Shown here in pieces: positions 17,074 through 26,118 of a DNA stretch of 64,000 nucleotides. The notes under the pieces are model-generated. The model did no database searches. It had not been told where the DNA came from and worked only from the letters and a program-made list of their open reading frames with translations. The stretch spans positions 2,293,860 to 2,357,859 of the forward strand of contig NZ_JACXLC010000001.1 of assembly GCF_014705715.1 (NCBI RefSeq), in the 5' to 3' direction. The stretch's first letter is position 1. Each line of letters opens with the position of its first letter. Origin of the DNA: Erythrobacter rubeus (GTDB lineage Bacteria > Pseudomonadota > Alphaproteobacteria > Sphingomonadales > Sphingomonadaceae). The translations under genes were made by a program, and so were the position numbers.

Positions 17074-18063
17074 CTAAATGCCCTCACCGCGCAGCCATGC
17101 TGCAATGCGCTCGGCGATCGCGTGAAAAGGCTCTGCCCCTTTGCCGTCCGATGCTGCAGGCGGTTTTCCCGCATCTCCGCTTTGCCGCGTTTCCAGCGTC
17201 AGCGGGACCCGGCCCAGAAACGGGATTTCGAGCGCTTTTGCGAATTTCTCGACCCCGCCCTGTCCGAAGGGATCGCTGACCTCGCCGCAATGCGGGCATT
17301 CGTATCCGGCCATATTCTCGACGAGACCGATAATGCTGACCTCTCCCTGTTCGAACAATTGCCCGGCCCGCGCCGCATCGATCAGCGCCAGGTCCTGCGG
17401 TGTGGACACCAGCACGGCGCCATCGGGCTTGCTGTCGGCCATCATCGAAAGCTGCACATCGCCCGTGCCCGGCGGCAGGTCGATCAGCAGGAGATCGGTA
17501 TCCCCCCAATCAGCATCGACCAGTTGTCCCAAAGCTTTTCCAGCCATCGGACCGCGCCAGGCGAGCGCCTTTCCCGGTGCGACGAGGTGCCCCATCGACA
17601 GGACCTTCACGCCATGCGGGCTTTCGAGCGGTATGAGCTTGTCGCCCTGCGCTTCGGGCTTTCGGTTTTCCGTCGCCAGCAATTTGGGCTGCGATGGTCC
17701 GTAGATATCGCCATCGATCACGCCGACCTTGTGCCCCTGGCGCGCGAGTGCGACGGCGATGTTGGTCGTCAGCGTGGATTTGCCCACGCCGCCTTTACCG
17801 GACCCGATGGCGATGATCCGCCGGCGCTTGCGATCTGCCGTAAGGGCGACGCGGACCTCTTCGACGCCTTCGACACCTTCGAGCGCTTGTCTGTAAGCCA
17901 CCTCGAGAACCTCGCGCTCTTCAGGGCGCATGTCGCCGGCATCCGCGACGACAATGGCCCGCCCTTTTGAAAGGCGCACCGATTGCACGCGGCGTTCGAT
18001 ATTCTCCGGCATTCCGGAGCGCAAACGCGCCTCGATCGCCTCTGGATTCTCAGCCTCACTCAT
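17074..18063 (-). CDS. mrp: Mrp/NBP35-family Fe-S cluster carrier ATPase
   Basis: A 329-residue P-loop protein. An N-terminal acidic/alpha-beta domain (about residues 1-90, DUF59-like) precedes the deviant Walker A GSGKGGVGKST. Further blocks are VGVIDGDIYGPSQPKLL, DLLLIDLPPGTGDVQLSM and the cluster-binding CPHC in NMAGYECPHCGEVSDPFG. Members (ApbC/Mrp) bind and transfer 4Fe-4S clusters. The gene is divergent from hflK and directly upstream, three bases apart, of a molybdenum hydroxylase subunit, which may link it to cofactor assembly; that link is inference. Confidence 0.93.
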   Translation of the reverse strand: MSEAENPEAIEARLRSGMPENIERRVQSVRLSKGRAIVVADAGDMRPEEREVLEVAYRQALEGVEGVEEVRVALTADRKRRRIIAIGSGKGGVGKSTLTTNIAVALARQGHKVGVIDGDIYGPSQPKLLATENRKPEAQGDKLIPLESPHGVKVLSMGHLVAPGKALAWRGPMAGKALGQLVDADWGDTDLLLIDLPPGTGDVQLSMMADSKPDGAVLVSTPQDLALIDAARAGQLFEQGEVSIIGLVENMAGYECPHCGEVSDPFGQGGVEKFAKALEIPFLGRVPLTLETRQSGDAGKPPAASDGKGAEPFHAIAERIAAWLRGEGI

Positions 18064-18158
18064 AGCGCGGAGCCTCTATCATCAAAATCGCCCTGTCCGC
18101 TCTTCTTTTCGGACACGAACCCCTGTTTTTCGCCAGATTGCATACCTATAAGGGGATT

Positions 18159-19346
18159 ATGCAGATTTTTGATCGTTTCAGAGCACGCTTTGGCACAGCC
18201 GGACAGGGTCTTGCCATGGCTGGAAGGAAAAACCCGTGGGGGAGTGGCACGGGCGGTGCCGGTCAGGGTAGTGGCGACAGCGACCGTCCGACCGGGGACA
18301 AGCCGGGCGACGGCGGCTCGGACGGTCCGCGCAATCCTTGGCTCCCGGGCGGTGGCTCTGGCGGCGGCAAGCGCCGCTCCGCCAGCATTGAAGATATTTT
18401 CAAGAACCGCGGCCCCGAAGGACCGCGCCGCGGCGGCGGGCCCGGCGGACCAAGCTTTCGCCTTCCCGAAGGACCCGGCGGCCGGAACCTTGTGCCGGTG
18501 GTCATCGTCGGCATCGTTCTGATCGGTTTGTTCCTTTCGAGCACTCACCTGATCGAACCGAAGGAAAAGGCTGTCGTGAAAACGCTCGGTAATTACAGCC
18601 GCACTCTGGATTCAGGTCTCAACTTCACGTGGCCCTATCCGATCGAGACGGTCGATATCGAAGACGTGGAAGGTGTTCGTGCCGTCAACATCCCGACTTC
18701 GGGCGAGCGCGCGAAGCTGATCCTTACCGGAGACCAGAACCTCGTCGATCTGAGCTACATCGTCCGCTGGCGGATCAACGATCTGGCAGACTTCAAATTC
18801 CAGCTCGCCGAGCCGGTTGAAACCGTAAGCGAAGTGGCCGAAGCCGCGATGCGCGCATCCGTCGCCGAGAAAACGCTGGATGAGACCTTTACCGGTGCCG
18901 GACGCGCCGAGATCCAGCAATCCGTGCGCGAGCGCATGCAGGCCACGCTTGATGCATACCGTGCCGGTATTCAGGTTGTCGGTGTCGAAATTGCGAAGGC
19001 CGACCCGCCTAGCGAAGTGGTCGACGCATTCCGCGATGTTTCCGTGGCAGAACAGAATGCCGACGCTGCGCGCAACCAGGCCCGCGGCTATGCGCAGCAG
19101 ACGATCGCAGGCGCGGAAGGTGAGGCCGAGGCGTTCGACAAGGTTTACGAACAATACCGCCTCGCGCCGGGCGTAACCCGCCAGCGTCTCTATTACGAGA
19201 CCATGGAACGGGTCCTTGCGCAAACCGACAAGACCATTGTCGAGGCGGAGGGCGTCACCCCGTACCTGCCGCTGCCTGAACTGCGCCGCCGCGCACAGCC
19301 CGCGCAAATCACCGCGCAGCCAAGTCAAAATCAGCAGGGTCAATAA
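18159..19346 (+). CDS. hflK: FtsH protease modulator HflK
   Basis: A stomatin/prohibitin-type (SPFH) membrane protein that with HflC forms a cage around FtsH. The N-terminal 100 residues are Gly/Pro rich (NPWGSGTGGAG, PRRGGGPGG). A single membrane helix, VVIVGIVLIGLFLSSTH, is followed by the SPFH domain starting EPKEKAVVKTLG and a helical region rich in Ala/Glu. The ATG at 18159 is used here; a downstream ATG at 18216 (MAGRKNPWG) with AGGG spacing is an equal candidate. hflC starts three bases after the stop, a normal operon. Confidence 0.92.
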   Translation: MQIFDRFRARFGTAGQGLAMAGRKNPWGSGTGGAGQGSGDSDRPTGDKPGDGGSDGPRNPWLPGGGSGGGKRRSASIEDIFKNRGPEGPRRGGGPGGPSFRLPEGPGGRNLVPVVIVGIVLIGLFLSSTHLIEPKEKAVVKTLGNYSRTLDSGLNFTWPYPIETVDIEDVEGVRAVNIPTSGERAKLILTGDQNLVDLSYIVRWRINDLADFKFQLAEPVETVSEVAEAAMRASVAEKTLDETFTGAGRAEIQQSVRERMQATLDAYRAGIQVVGVEIAKADPPSEVVDAFRDVSVAEQNADAARNQARGYAQQTIAGAEGEAEAFDKVYEQYRLAPGVTRQRLYYETMERVLAQTDKTIVEAEGVTPYLPLPELRRRAQPAQITAQPSQNQQGQ

Positions 19347-19348
19347 TC

Positions 19349-20185
19349 ATGGAAGCTCTCTGGAACAATTATCGCTGGGCGGTCATCCTCGTCGCGCTTG
19401 CCTTCATCGGCTTCTTGATGAGCGCCTATGTCGTCAATGAAGAGGAACAGGTGGTCGTGGTCCGCACCGGTGAGCCCGTGCGCACCGTGAACACTCCCAA
19501 CGGCCAGAGCGAGGCCGGGCTGTATTTCCGCGTTCCGATCATCGAATCCGTTCGCACGATCGAAAAACGCGTGCTCGATCTGGAAATGACCGATGAGGAA
19601 GTTCTCTCGAACGACCAGCAGCGTCTGCTCGTCAACGCCTATGCGCGGTTCCGCATTGTCGATCCGATCCGCATGGTCGAACGCGCCGGCACCACCGACG
19701 GCGTGCGCGTGGCGCTGGAGCCCATCCTCAACTCGGCACTTCGTCAGGAGCTTGGCCGCCGGACATTCGCCGCGATGCTGACGGCAGAACGCGGCACCGC
19801 TCTCGCCAATGTCCGCGAGAACCTCGACCGTGAGGCCCGGCAATACGGCGCAGAGGTGATCGATGTTCAGATCAAGCGCACCGACCTTCCCGAAGGTCGC
19901 CCGCTTGAATCGGCATTCCAGCGCATGGAATCGGACCGTGAGCGCGAAGCTCGCACGATCCGGGCGCAAGGCACCCGCGACGCGCGGATCATCCGCGCCG
20001 AGGCCGACGCAGAAGCCGCGCGGATCTATGCCGACGCTTTCGGCAAGGACGGCAATTTCTACGATTTCTACCGTGCCATGCAGAGCTACGAACAGAGCTT
20101 CGCCAAGGGTGAGGGACGCGGCGACAGCTCGATTATCCTTTCGCCGGACAATGAATATCTGCGCCAGTTCCGAGGACAGCGCTGA
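19349..20185 (+). CDS. hflC: FtsH protease modulator HflC
   Basis: A 278-residue SPFH protein with an N-terminal signal anchor (WAVILVALAFIGFLMSAYVV), then NEEEQVVVVRTGEPVRTVN and the long Arg/Glu/Ala-rich helix ending in AEADAEAARIYADAFGKDGNFYDFYRAMQSYEQSF. This order and the terminal FYRxxxSYExxF motif identify HflC. It pairs with HflK to regulate FtsH on the periplasmic side of the inner membrane. It lies two bases after hflK, with a protease gene of the HtrA family about 200 bases downstream on the same strand. Confidence 0.95.
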   Translation: MEALWNNYRWAVILVALAFIGFLMSAYVVNEEEQVVVVRTGEPVRTVNTPNGQSEAGLYFRVPIIESVRTIEKRVLDLEMTDEEVLSNDQQRLLVNAYARFRIVDPIRMVERAGTTDGVRVALEPILNSALRQELGRRTFAAMLTAERGTALANVRENLDREARQYGAEVIDVQIKRTDLPEGRPLESAFQRMESDREREARTIRAQGTRDARIIRAEADAEAARIYADAFGKDGNFYDFYRAMQSYEQSFAKGEGRGDSSIILSPDNEYLRQFRGQR

Positions 20186-20391
20186 CATCGATCAAACGGC
20201 TAGTCCGCTCGGCGTAACTTAATTGCTACGTCCGACGAACCGCTGACATGAGACTACCGGCTACAGCCGTGTTCAATCGCGGTTAAGTGCGTCCAGGCGC
20301 ATTGTGGGCACGTAAGAATTAACAGGCCTGAGGCCGGAACATGCGATCACCATCGCTCGTTACCGGTCCTTAAAAAGAGGAATAAGAGGAC

Positions 20392-21930
20392 GTGAACAAC
20401 GTGCGGTATGTTTATGGATTGACGAGCGCTCTTCTGGTTGGCGGTGCAGCGGTGTCGCTGATGACCGGTCAGCCAGCCGGTGCGCAGGTGGCGCAAAACG
20501 ATTCCAGCGTCATGAGGGATGTCGTGCCGCAGGCCGGCGCCCCTGCCAGCTTCGCGGATTTGACTGCGCAGCTGCAACCCGCCGTCGTCAACATCGCCAC
20601 CCGCCAGCGCGTCGAGGTGAACCGCAATCCCTTCGCGGGAACGCCATTTGCCGAGCTGTTCAACCGCCGCCGCGGGCAGAACCAGCAGCAACAGCCCCAG
20701 ACCCGCGAAGCACAGTCGCTGGGTAGCGGCTTCATCATTTCCGCCGACGGTTTCGTCGTCACCAACAACCACGTCGTTGCGCCCAATAACCGCGCGACAC
20801 TGGAAGAGATCACGGTGACCTTCCCCGACGGCACGGAGTATCAGGCCGAACTGGTCGGAGCGGATGCGGCGTCCGATCTTGCGGTGCTGAAAATCCAGTC
20901 CGACCGCACCTTCCCGTTTGTGCAATTCGGCGACTCGGCTCAGACACGGGTTGGTGAATGGGTGGTCGCGATCGGCAACCCATTCGGCCTTGGTGGGACT
21001 GTGACAAGCGGCATCGTCTCGGCAGTCTACCGGAACACCGGTTCCGGGTCGGCGTATGACCGCTACATCCAGACCGATGCCAGCATCAACCGAGGCAATT
21101 CGGGCGGCCCGCTGTTCGACATGCAGGGCAACGTGATCGGCATCAACAACGCGATCTTCTCGCCTTCGGGCGGGAGTGTCGGGATCGGCTTTGCCATCCC
21201 TGCCGAAATCGCGGCGCCGATTGTCGATCAGCTCAAGGAAGGTCTCGAGATCGAGCGCGGCTTCCTGGGTGTGGGTCTCAACCCGATCGACGATGACTTC
21301 GCAGACTCGCTGGGCCTGCCGCGCAATCGCGGCGAGATCATTCAGAACGTCCAGGAAGACAGCGCTGCCGACCTCGCAGGCCTGCGTCCCGGCGACATCG
21401 TCACGGCGGTAAACGGCAATGAAGTGACGTCCGAACAGACAGTGTCGTTCCTTGTCGCGAATCTTGAGCCGGGCACCAGCATTCCGATCTCCGTCATCCG
21501 CGACGGACGCGAATTGACGGTCAACGCCACCTTGGGCCGCCGGCCCAGCGAGAGCGAAATCCAAGACCAACAACAGACGTTCGATCCCGAATCCGAAGAG
21601 CCGATGGCACCTGAGGATATGGACACCGAAATCGCGGAAAAGCTGGGCCTGCAAGTGCTCAGCATCACCCCGCAGATCGCGCGTTCGCTGGGCGTTGAAG
21701 AGGATACGACTGGCCTCGTGATTGGCCAGGTCGATCCCAATTCCGACGCCGGGCGAAAGGGACTGCGCCGCGGCGACATCATCCTTTCCGCTCAGTACAA
21801 CGCTGTCGCGACGGTCGATGATCTTCGCGCTGCGATTGCCGCTGCGGAAAGCGACGGCCGCGATGCGGTTCTGCTGCGTGTGCAACGCCGGGGGCAGCCG
21901 CCGCGCTTCCTGCCGATCCGCCTACGCTAA
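20392..21930 (+). CDS. Periplasmic serine protease, HtrA/Do family
   Basis: A 512-residue secreted protease/chaperone. A signal peptide runs to about residue 32 (GQPAGAQ). The trypsin-like domain has the full triad: His127 in TNNHVV, Asp162 in SDLAVLKI, Ser237 in NRGNSGGP. Two PDZ domains follow (from about 275 and 410), as in DegP and DegQ/MucD. A Gln-rich LA-loop segment (GQNQQQQPQ) lies before the catalytic His. A GTG start at 20392 is used; a GTG at 20401 is also possible, both near purine-rich AAGAGG. Position after hflKC suggests an envelope protein quality-control neighbourhood. Confidence 0.94.
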   Translation: MNNVRYVYGLTSALLVGGAAVSLMTGQPAGAQVAQNDSSVMRDVVPQAGAPASFADLTAQLQPAVVNIATRQRVEVNRNPFAGTPFAELFNRRRGQNQQQQPQTREAQSLGSGFIISADGFVVTNNHVVAPNNRATLEEITVTFPDGTEYQAELVGADAASDLAVLKIQSDRTFPFVQFGDSAQTRVGEWVVAIGNPFGLGGTVTSGIVSAVYRNTGSGSAYDRYIQTDASINRGNSGGPLFDMQGNVIGINNAIFSPSGGSVGIGFAIPAEIAAPIVDQLKEGLEIERGFLGVGLNPIDDDFADSLGLPRNRGEIIQNVQEDSAADLAGLRPGDIVTAVNGNEVTSEQTVSFLVANLEPGTSIPISVIRDGRELTVNATLGRRPSESEIQDQQQTFDPESEEPMAPEDMDTEIAEKLGLQVLSITPQIARSLGVEEDTTGLVIGQVDPNSDAGRKGLRRGDIILSAQYNAVATVDDLRAAIAAAESDGRDAVLLRVQRRGQPPRFLPIRLR

Positions 21931-21971
21931 GGTTACGTCCGGCTGACGCTCAGCTGGCGTCACGGAACACA

Positions 21972-22008
21972 AAAAGGGCGCTGCGATATCATCTCGCAGC
22001 GCCCTTTT
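21972..22008. terminator. Bidirectional Rho-independent terminator
   Basis: A perfect 15-base-pair stem (21972-21986 with 21994-22008) and a 7-base loop. The outer pairs are AAAA/TTTT, giving a U tract on both strands. It lies between the convergent protease gene ending at 21930 and the PBP gene ending at 22016, and can stop both. Confidence 0.95.
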
Positions 22009-22015
22009 CGTATCG

Positions 22016-24301
22016 TCAGTTTGCGAGGGCCTGTTCCTCTGCCGCGCGGCGCGGCCTGATAATCCGGACACCTTCGGGCACTGTCGCCGATGACTGCTCC
22101 TGCGGAGCCGGAGAACGCTCACGGTTCTGGCCCGGTTGCCGTTCGCGATCACCCGGCAACGCCCCGCCGGTCGCGCGCTCGAGAAAATCCTCACTTACGG
22201 CGGGCGGAGCATCTACTGTCGGCGTGTCGATCTGGCCCTGGTCGACAGGCGGATCGCGCAGTTCGCCTTCTATGTCGAAGGGATTGTTCGATGGGTCGCG
22301 CTGGCCCGGTTCGATCAGATTGCCGTCCTCGTCGATGAAATAATAATCGTCGGGATCACCGAACAGATATTCGTCATCCGGCTCCAGCCGCCATTCCGGC
22401 AGGTTAAGCTCGGTATCGAATTGCTCGACGGCGCGGTCCTTGACCGCATAGCGCATGTACGCAGCGAAGGCGCGCGCAGGGGCGCGTCCACCCTGCAGAC
22501 CCGATACCGGCTGCGCATCGTCGCGGCCCATCCAGACGCCGGTGGTGATGCCGGAGGAGAACCCGACAAACCAGCCATCCTTGTTGGAACTGGTCGTGCC
22601 AGTCTTGCCGGCAACCGGACGCCCGATTTGCGCCGCACGCCCCGTGCCGGTCTGGACCGCCGTCTGCAGGAGATCGGTGATCCCAGCTACGACATAGTCC
22701 GCCACGATCACGTTGGTGCGGGGCTTTTCCCGCTCGTAAAGCAGCTCACCATCGGCGGTGGAGACCTTGGTAATGCCGTATGGTTCGATCCCCTCACCTT
22801 TTGCAGAAACAGTAGCAAAAGCGCGCGTCATCTCGATCAAGCGGACTTCGGACGATCCAAGCACCATCGAGGGGAAAGTCGATACAGGCGAGCTAATTCC
22901 GAACCGGCGCGCCATCGATGCGACGGTGCCGAAACCGACCTCGTTCCCCAGCTGCGCAGCGACCGTGTTCACGGAATAGGCAAAGGCCGAGCGCAAATTG
23001 GTCTCGCCGATATTGCGCCCGTTGGAATTGCGCGGACTCCAGCCGTCGATTGTCACCGGCGTATCGACCACGCGGTCATCGGGCGTGTATCCAGCCTCAA
23101 GCGCGGCGAGATAGACGAACAGCTTCCAGGAGGATCCGGGCTGGCGCATGGCGGCGGTAGCCCGGTTGAAATTGGTTTCGACATAGTCGGTTCCGCCGAC
23201 CAGAGCGAGGATCGCCCCATCCCGGTCCATGCTTACCAGCGCCCCTTGCGAACCGTTCGGCGTGTTGGATTCGATGGAAGCCGTCGCCGCCCGCTGCATG
23301 CCGACATCCAGCGTCGTCCAGACCTCGATCGGGGCGAAGGTTTCGGGCAGCAGAATATCGAGCTGCGGCAGGGCCCAGTCGGTAAAGTAGCGGACCGAAT
23401 TCTGGCCGACTTGCTCCTTCAGTTCGACGGTGTCCACATTCACCGAAGCCTGACGCTCGGTGATATATCCCTGCTCACGCATGAGCCGCAGAACCGTACG
23501 AGCCCGCGCAACGGCGGCGTTGACATCGGCTGTGGGAGAATAGCGACTTGGTGCCTTAACCAGCCCGGCGATGATCGAAGCCTCGGCCACGCTCAAATCG
23601 GTGGCCGGATGGCTGAAGAACGTCCGGCTCGCGCTGTCGACACCGTAGGCACCACCGCCGAAATAGACCTTATTGAGATAGAGTTCGAGGATTTGCTCTT
23701 TCGAGAACTTCCATTCGAGCGCCATCGCAAGCACGGCTTCGCGGGCCTTTCGGTCGAATGTCCGGTTCGAATTGAGGAAGATATTGCGTGCCAGCTGCTG
23801 ACTGATGGTCGAAGTGCCGCCGATCCGGTCGTCGCCGGTAAACCCTTCCACGATGGCGCCGGTCAGGCGATACGGATCGATGCCGAAGTGCGAGTAATAT
23901 CGCTTGTCTTCGACCGCGATCATCGCGTTCTTCATATTGGCCGGGATCTCATCGAAATCGAGCCATTCGCCGAAGCTTGGGCCCAATTCGACGATCTCGC
24001 TCCCGTCCCGTGCTCTAACCAGGATCGTCTGCGCATTCTGGGTCGATTTCAACTGGTAAAAGCTGGGAATAGACCGCGCGGCGAACCCCACCGCGAAAGC
24101 GAGGAAGATCGCGCCCAGAACCGCCGCCGCGCCGCCCCATAAAACAACCCGCTTGGTCCAGCGCCAGATCCAAGAGGGTTCATCCGCCCTAGCGCTCGTC
24201 TTGCGCTTTTTCGCAGGCGTCCGGGATGCGGCGCGTTCCGCCGCCGCGCGGCGCGACCCGCGCTTGCCCTTGTTCTGCAATCGGTCACCCCGTTTCGACA
24301 T
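22016..24301 (-). CDS. Penicillin-binding protein 1A-type (transglycosylase/transpeptidase)
   Basis: A 761-residue bifunctional murein synthase. A basic cytoplasmic tail of about 45 residues precedes one membrane helix (VVLWGGAAAVLGAIFLAFAV). The GT51 domain shows MIAVEDKRYYSHFGIDPYR and GGTSTISQQLARNIFLN. The transpeptidase domain has SxxK in QPGSSWKLFVYLA, SxN in AYSVNTVAAQ and KTG in VAGKTGTTSSNKDGWFVG. A Pro/acidic tail closes the protein. It polymerises and crosslinks peptidoglycan at the outer face of the inner membrane. The class A family is certain; the exact subtype name (mrcA versus pbpC) is less so, although length and motif order favour PBP1A. Confidence 0.93.
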   Translation of the reverse strand: MSKRGDRLQNKGKRGSRRAAAERAASRTPAKKRKTSARADEPSWIWRWTKRVVLWGGAAAVLGAIFLAFAVGFAARSIPSFYQLKSTQNAQTILVRARDGSEIVELGPSFGEWLDFDEIPANMKNAMIAVEDKRYYSHFGIDPYRLTGAIVEGFTGDDRIGGTSTISQQLARNIFLNSNRTFDRKAREAVLAMALEWKFSKEQILELYLNKVYFGGGAYGVDSASRTFFSHPATDLSVAEASIIAGLVKAPSRYSPTADVNAAVARARTVLRLMREQGYITERQASVNVDTVELKEQVGQNSVRYFTDWALPQLDILLPETFAPIEVWTTLDVGMQRAATASIESNTPNGSQGALVSMDRDGAILALVGGTDYVETNFNRATAAMRQPGSSWKLFVYLAALEAGYTPDDRVVDTPVTIDGWSPRNSNGRNIGETNLRSAFAYSVNTVAAQLGNEVGFGTVASMARRFGISSPVSTFPSMVLGSSEVRLIEMTRAFATVSAKGEGIEPYGITKVSTADGELLYEREKPRTNVIVADYVVAGITDLLQTAVQTGTGRAAQIGRPVAGKTGTTSSNKDGWFVGFSSGITTGVWMGRDDAQPVSGLQGGRAPARAFAAYMRYAVKDRAVEQFDTELNLPEWRLEPDDEYLFGDPDDYYFIDEDGNLIEPGQRDPSNNPFDIEGELRDPPVDQGQIDTPTVDAPPAVSEDFLERATGGALPGDRERQPGQNRERSPAPQEQSSATVPEGVRIIRPRRAAEEQALAN

Positions 24302-24416
24302 TCTGGTTTATTTGTCCGTGCAATGAAAACCGCCTTGCCCGCTCTGCTTAGGCAAGTTGTAACCCGGCGTGAACACCGGCGGGCGCGTTAGGCCCCGTTT
24401 TGGCGAGAAGGTCGCC

Positions 24417-24821
24417 TTAATCGTCCTTGTCGAAATTGAGCGCAGCGGAATTGATGCAATACCGCATCCCGCCCTCTTCGGGCGGACCATCGGGAAATAC
24501 GTGCCCCAGATGCCCGCCGCATTTCGCGCAGAGAACCTCGGTGCGGATCATGCCAAAGGAAACGTCGCGTTTCTCTTCGACCGTCTCTTCTTCGGCGGGC
24601 TTGGTGAATGCCGGCCAGCCGCATCCGCTGTTATACTTTGCGTCGCTTTCGAACAGCACCGTGCCGCATCCGGCGCAGGTGTATTCGCCCTCTTCGTAGT
24701 GCTTGTCGTATTCGCCCGTAAAAGCACGCTCGGTGCCTGCTTCGCGCAGGACGTGATATTGCTCTGCCGTCAGTTTCTTGCGCCATTCGGCATCGGTCAG
24801 AGTTTTCAGATCGTCACTCAT
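24417..24821 (-). CDS. msrB: Peptide methionine-R-sulfoxide reductase
   Basis: A 134-residue cytoplasmic repair enzyme for the R-epimer of methionine sulfoxide. Two CxxC zinc motifs are present ([10 protein letters not shown] and [12 protein letters not shown]), and the catalytic Cys lies in [14 protein letters not shown]. The ATG at 24819-24821 (MSDDLKTL) is preferred because GGAG lies six bases upstream; GTG/ATG codons at 24831-24836 would add up to five residues. It lies downstream of a GST gene on the same strand, 75 bases away. Confidence 0.95.
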   Translation of the reverse strand: MSDDLKTLTDAEWRKKLTAEQYHVLREAGTERAFTGEYDKHYEEGEYTCAGCGTVLFESDAKYNSGCGWPAFTKPAEEETVEEKRDVSFGMIRTEVLCAKCGGHLGHVFPDGPPEEGGMRYCINSAALNFDKDD

Positions 24822-24896
24822 TTCGTTCTCCATCACACCTCTAAATGGTGCGGCGGATAGGACGTTCCAACCCTGGCCCCAGCCTTAGGCCGAGCC

Positions 24897-25568
24897 TTAG
24901 CCATCGACCAGCGCGTAATGCGCCGGCGGCTTGATCACGTCCATGCGTTCGGTGAGGAGCGGGCGGAAGCTCGGACGGCTCTTGAACACGGCGTACCAGC
25001 CGCGGGTCTGCTCGTGCCCGGTCCAGTCGATCCCGCCGAGGTAGTCCGCGACGCTGATCTGTGCCGCAGCGGCGAGATCGGCCATGCTCATCGTCGATCC
25101 GGCGAGCCAGGGGCGATTGTCGATCAGCCAGTCCATGTAATCGAGATGGCCGTGCGCCATCTTCATCGCTTCTCGCAGCGCGCGGCTATCGGGCGGCTGG
25201 CGCAGGACGATCCGTTTCTTCATCCGCTCGGACAGAAGAGGCGCGGTGACGTCAGCGTAGAAGTTCTCGTCGAACAGCGCGGTCAGGCGCCGAATCTCCG
25301 CCCGGCCCGTCGCAGTGCCGTTGATCATCGGAGAGCGATCGACCGTCTCTTCGAAATATTCGCCGATCGCCCGACTGTCCGCGATGACGATGCCCTTGTC
25401 GTCATTCACCAGCACCGGCGTCCGGCCAGCAGGATTGAGGTTGAAGAAAAAATCGGAAGCCGTCCACGGATCCTCGCGCACCAATTCATAGGCGATGTTC
25501 TTTTCGCCCATCTGCAAGCGGATCTTGCGACTGAATGGACAGAGGGGAAATTGGTAGAGCTTCCACAT
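24897..25568 (-). CDS. Glutathione S-transferase family protein
   Basis: A 223-residue soluble protein. The N-terminal thioredoxin-like fold starts MWKLYQFPLCPFSRKIRLQMG, with a CPFS site and the cis-Pro/SNAIL-like region NPAGRTPVLVND...ADSRAIGEYFEE. The C-terminal helical domain has GSTMSMADLAAAAQISVADYLG, the usual substrate-side helix with an N-capping Asp. A Cys in the active-site motif resembles beta/omega-type GSTs. Substrate unknown. It sits upstream of msrB on the same strand, suggesting a redox-stress context, which is inference. Confidence 0.85.
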   Translation of the reverse strand: MWKLYQFPLCPFSRKIRLQMGEKNIAYELVREDPWTASDFFFNLNPAGRTPVLVNDDKGIVIADSRAIGEYFEETVDRSPMINGTATGRAEIRRLTALFDENFYADVTAPLLSERMKKRIVLRQPPDSRALREAMKMAHGHLDYMDWLIDNRPWLAGSTMSMADLAAAAQISVADYLGGIDWTGHEQTRGWYAVFKSRPSFRPLLTERMDVIKPPAHYALVDG

Positions 25569-25635
25569 TACGGTTAACGCAATGCCTGAAAACGCGGCGG
25601 AAAGCTATCGCGTTGCGGGTGGCAACGAGAAGTTT

Positions 25636-26004
25636 TCAGACGCCGGATGCGTCAAGCATGACGAGACATGCCGGCATCACCGCCTCGATCTCCCCATCGT
25701 CCCACAATCGTTGCGCCTCCGCGCTGACCAATTGGGAAATACCCGCGCGGTCCAGCCCGGTTTCGTCCATCAGCTGAGCGAGCGCGCGCACGAAAAACTC
25801 ACGCCCGCGCGTGTCGAGCGGCGGCCATTTGAGCGCGGCTTCGTTGCTGATCGACTGCCCGTGGGAGACGACCGCAAAGGCGGCGGAGCACCGCAGCAAC
25901 GCCTTGCTTTCCTGCGAAAGGCTGGCGTTTTGCGCCGAGACGGCTGGCGGAGAGGCTTGGGCGCTGACGGCGAGCAAAGCTGCGCCAAGGAGATGAGTGA
26001 GCAT
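25636..26004 (-). CDS. Hypothetical exported protein
   Basis: A 122-residue protein with a signal peptide (MLTHLLGAALLAVSAQASP). The mature part contains two Cys (LLRCSAAFA and MPACLVMLDA) and is mostly helical with Ala and charged residues. I do not recognise the family. The pattern of an early Cys near AAFAVVSHGQ and a late Cys recurs, as I recall, in small exported sphingomonad proteins, but I cannot name one. It ends 68 bases before the GST gene start, on the same strand, and its reverse strand holds only a compositional open frame, so it is the better call here. Confidence 0.55.
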   Translation of the reverse strand: MLTHLLGAALLAVSAQASPPAVSAQNASLSQESKALLRCSAAFAVVSHGQSISNEAALKWPPLDTRGREFFVRALAQLMDETGLDRAGISQLVSAEAQRLWDDGEIEAVMPACLVMLDASGV

Positions 26005-26118
26005 GGGCGCGGCCCTATCACAGGGAAAGTGAATGGCCCACTACCGATCACCGCTCTTGCCGAGGGGATGCGCCTCGCTTACGCAAGCGCTTCATTCAAC
26101 CGAGGAGTACCCACGCCC

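Noticed and set aside
20347..21885. Long minus-strand open frame opposite the HtrA protease
   Set aside because: The 512-residue product is low in recognisable structure and is antisense to a gene with a full catalytic triad.
22136..24142. Long plus-strand open frame opposite the PBP gene
   Set aside because: It mirrors the penicillin-binding protein and has composition typical of antisense frames in GC-rich DNA.
24339..24416. Possible terminator or regulatory hairpin between msrB and the PBP start
   Set aside because: Short GC-rich repeats (CCGG and GGCGA/TCGCC) are present but lack T tracts in the needed direction.
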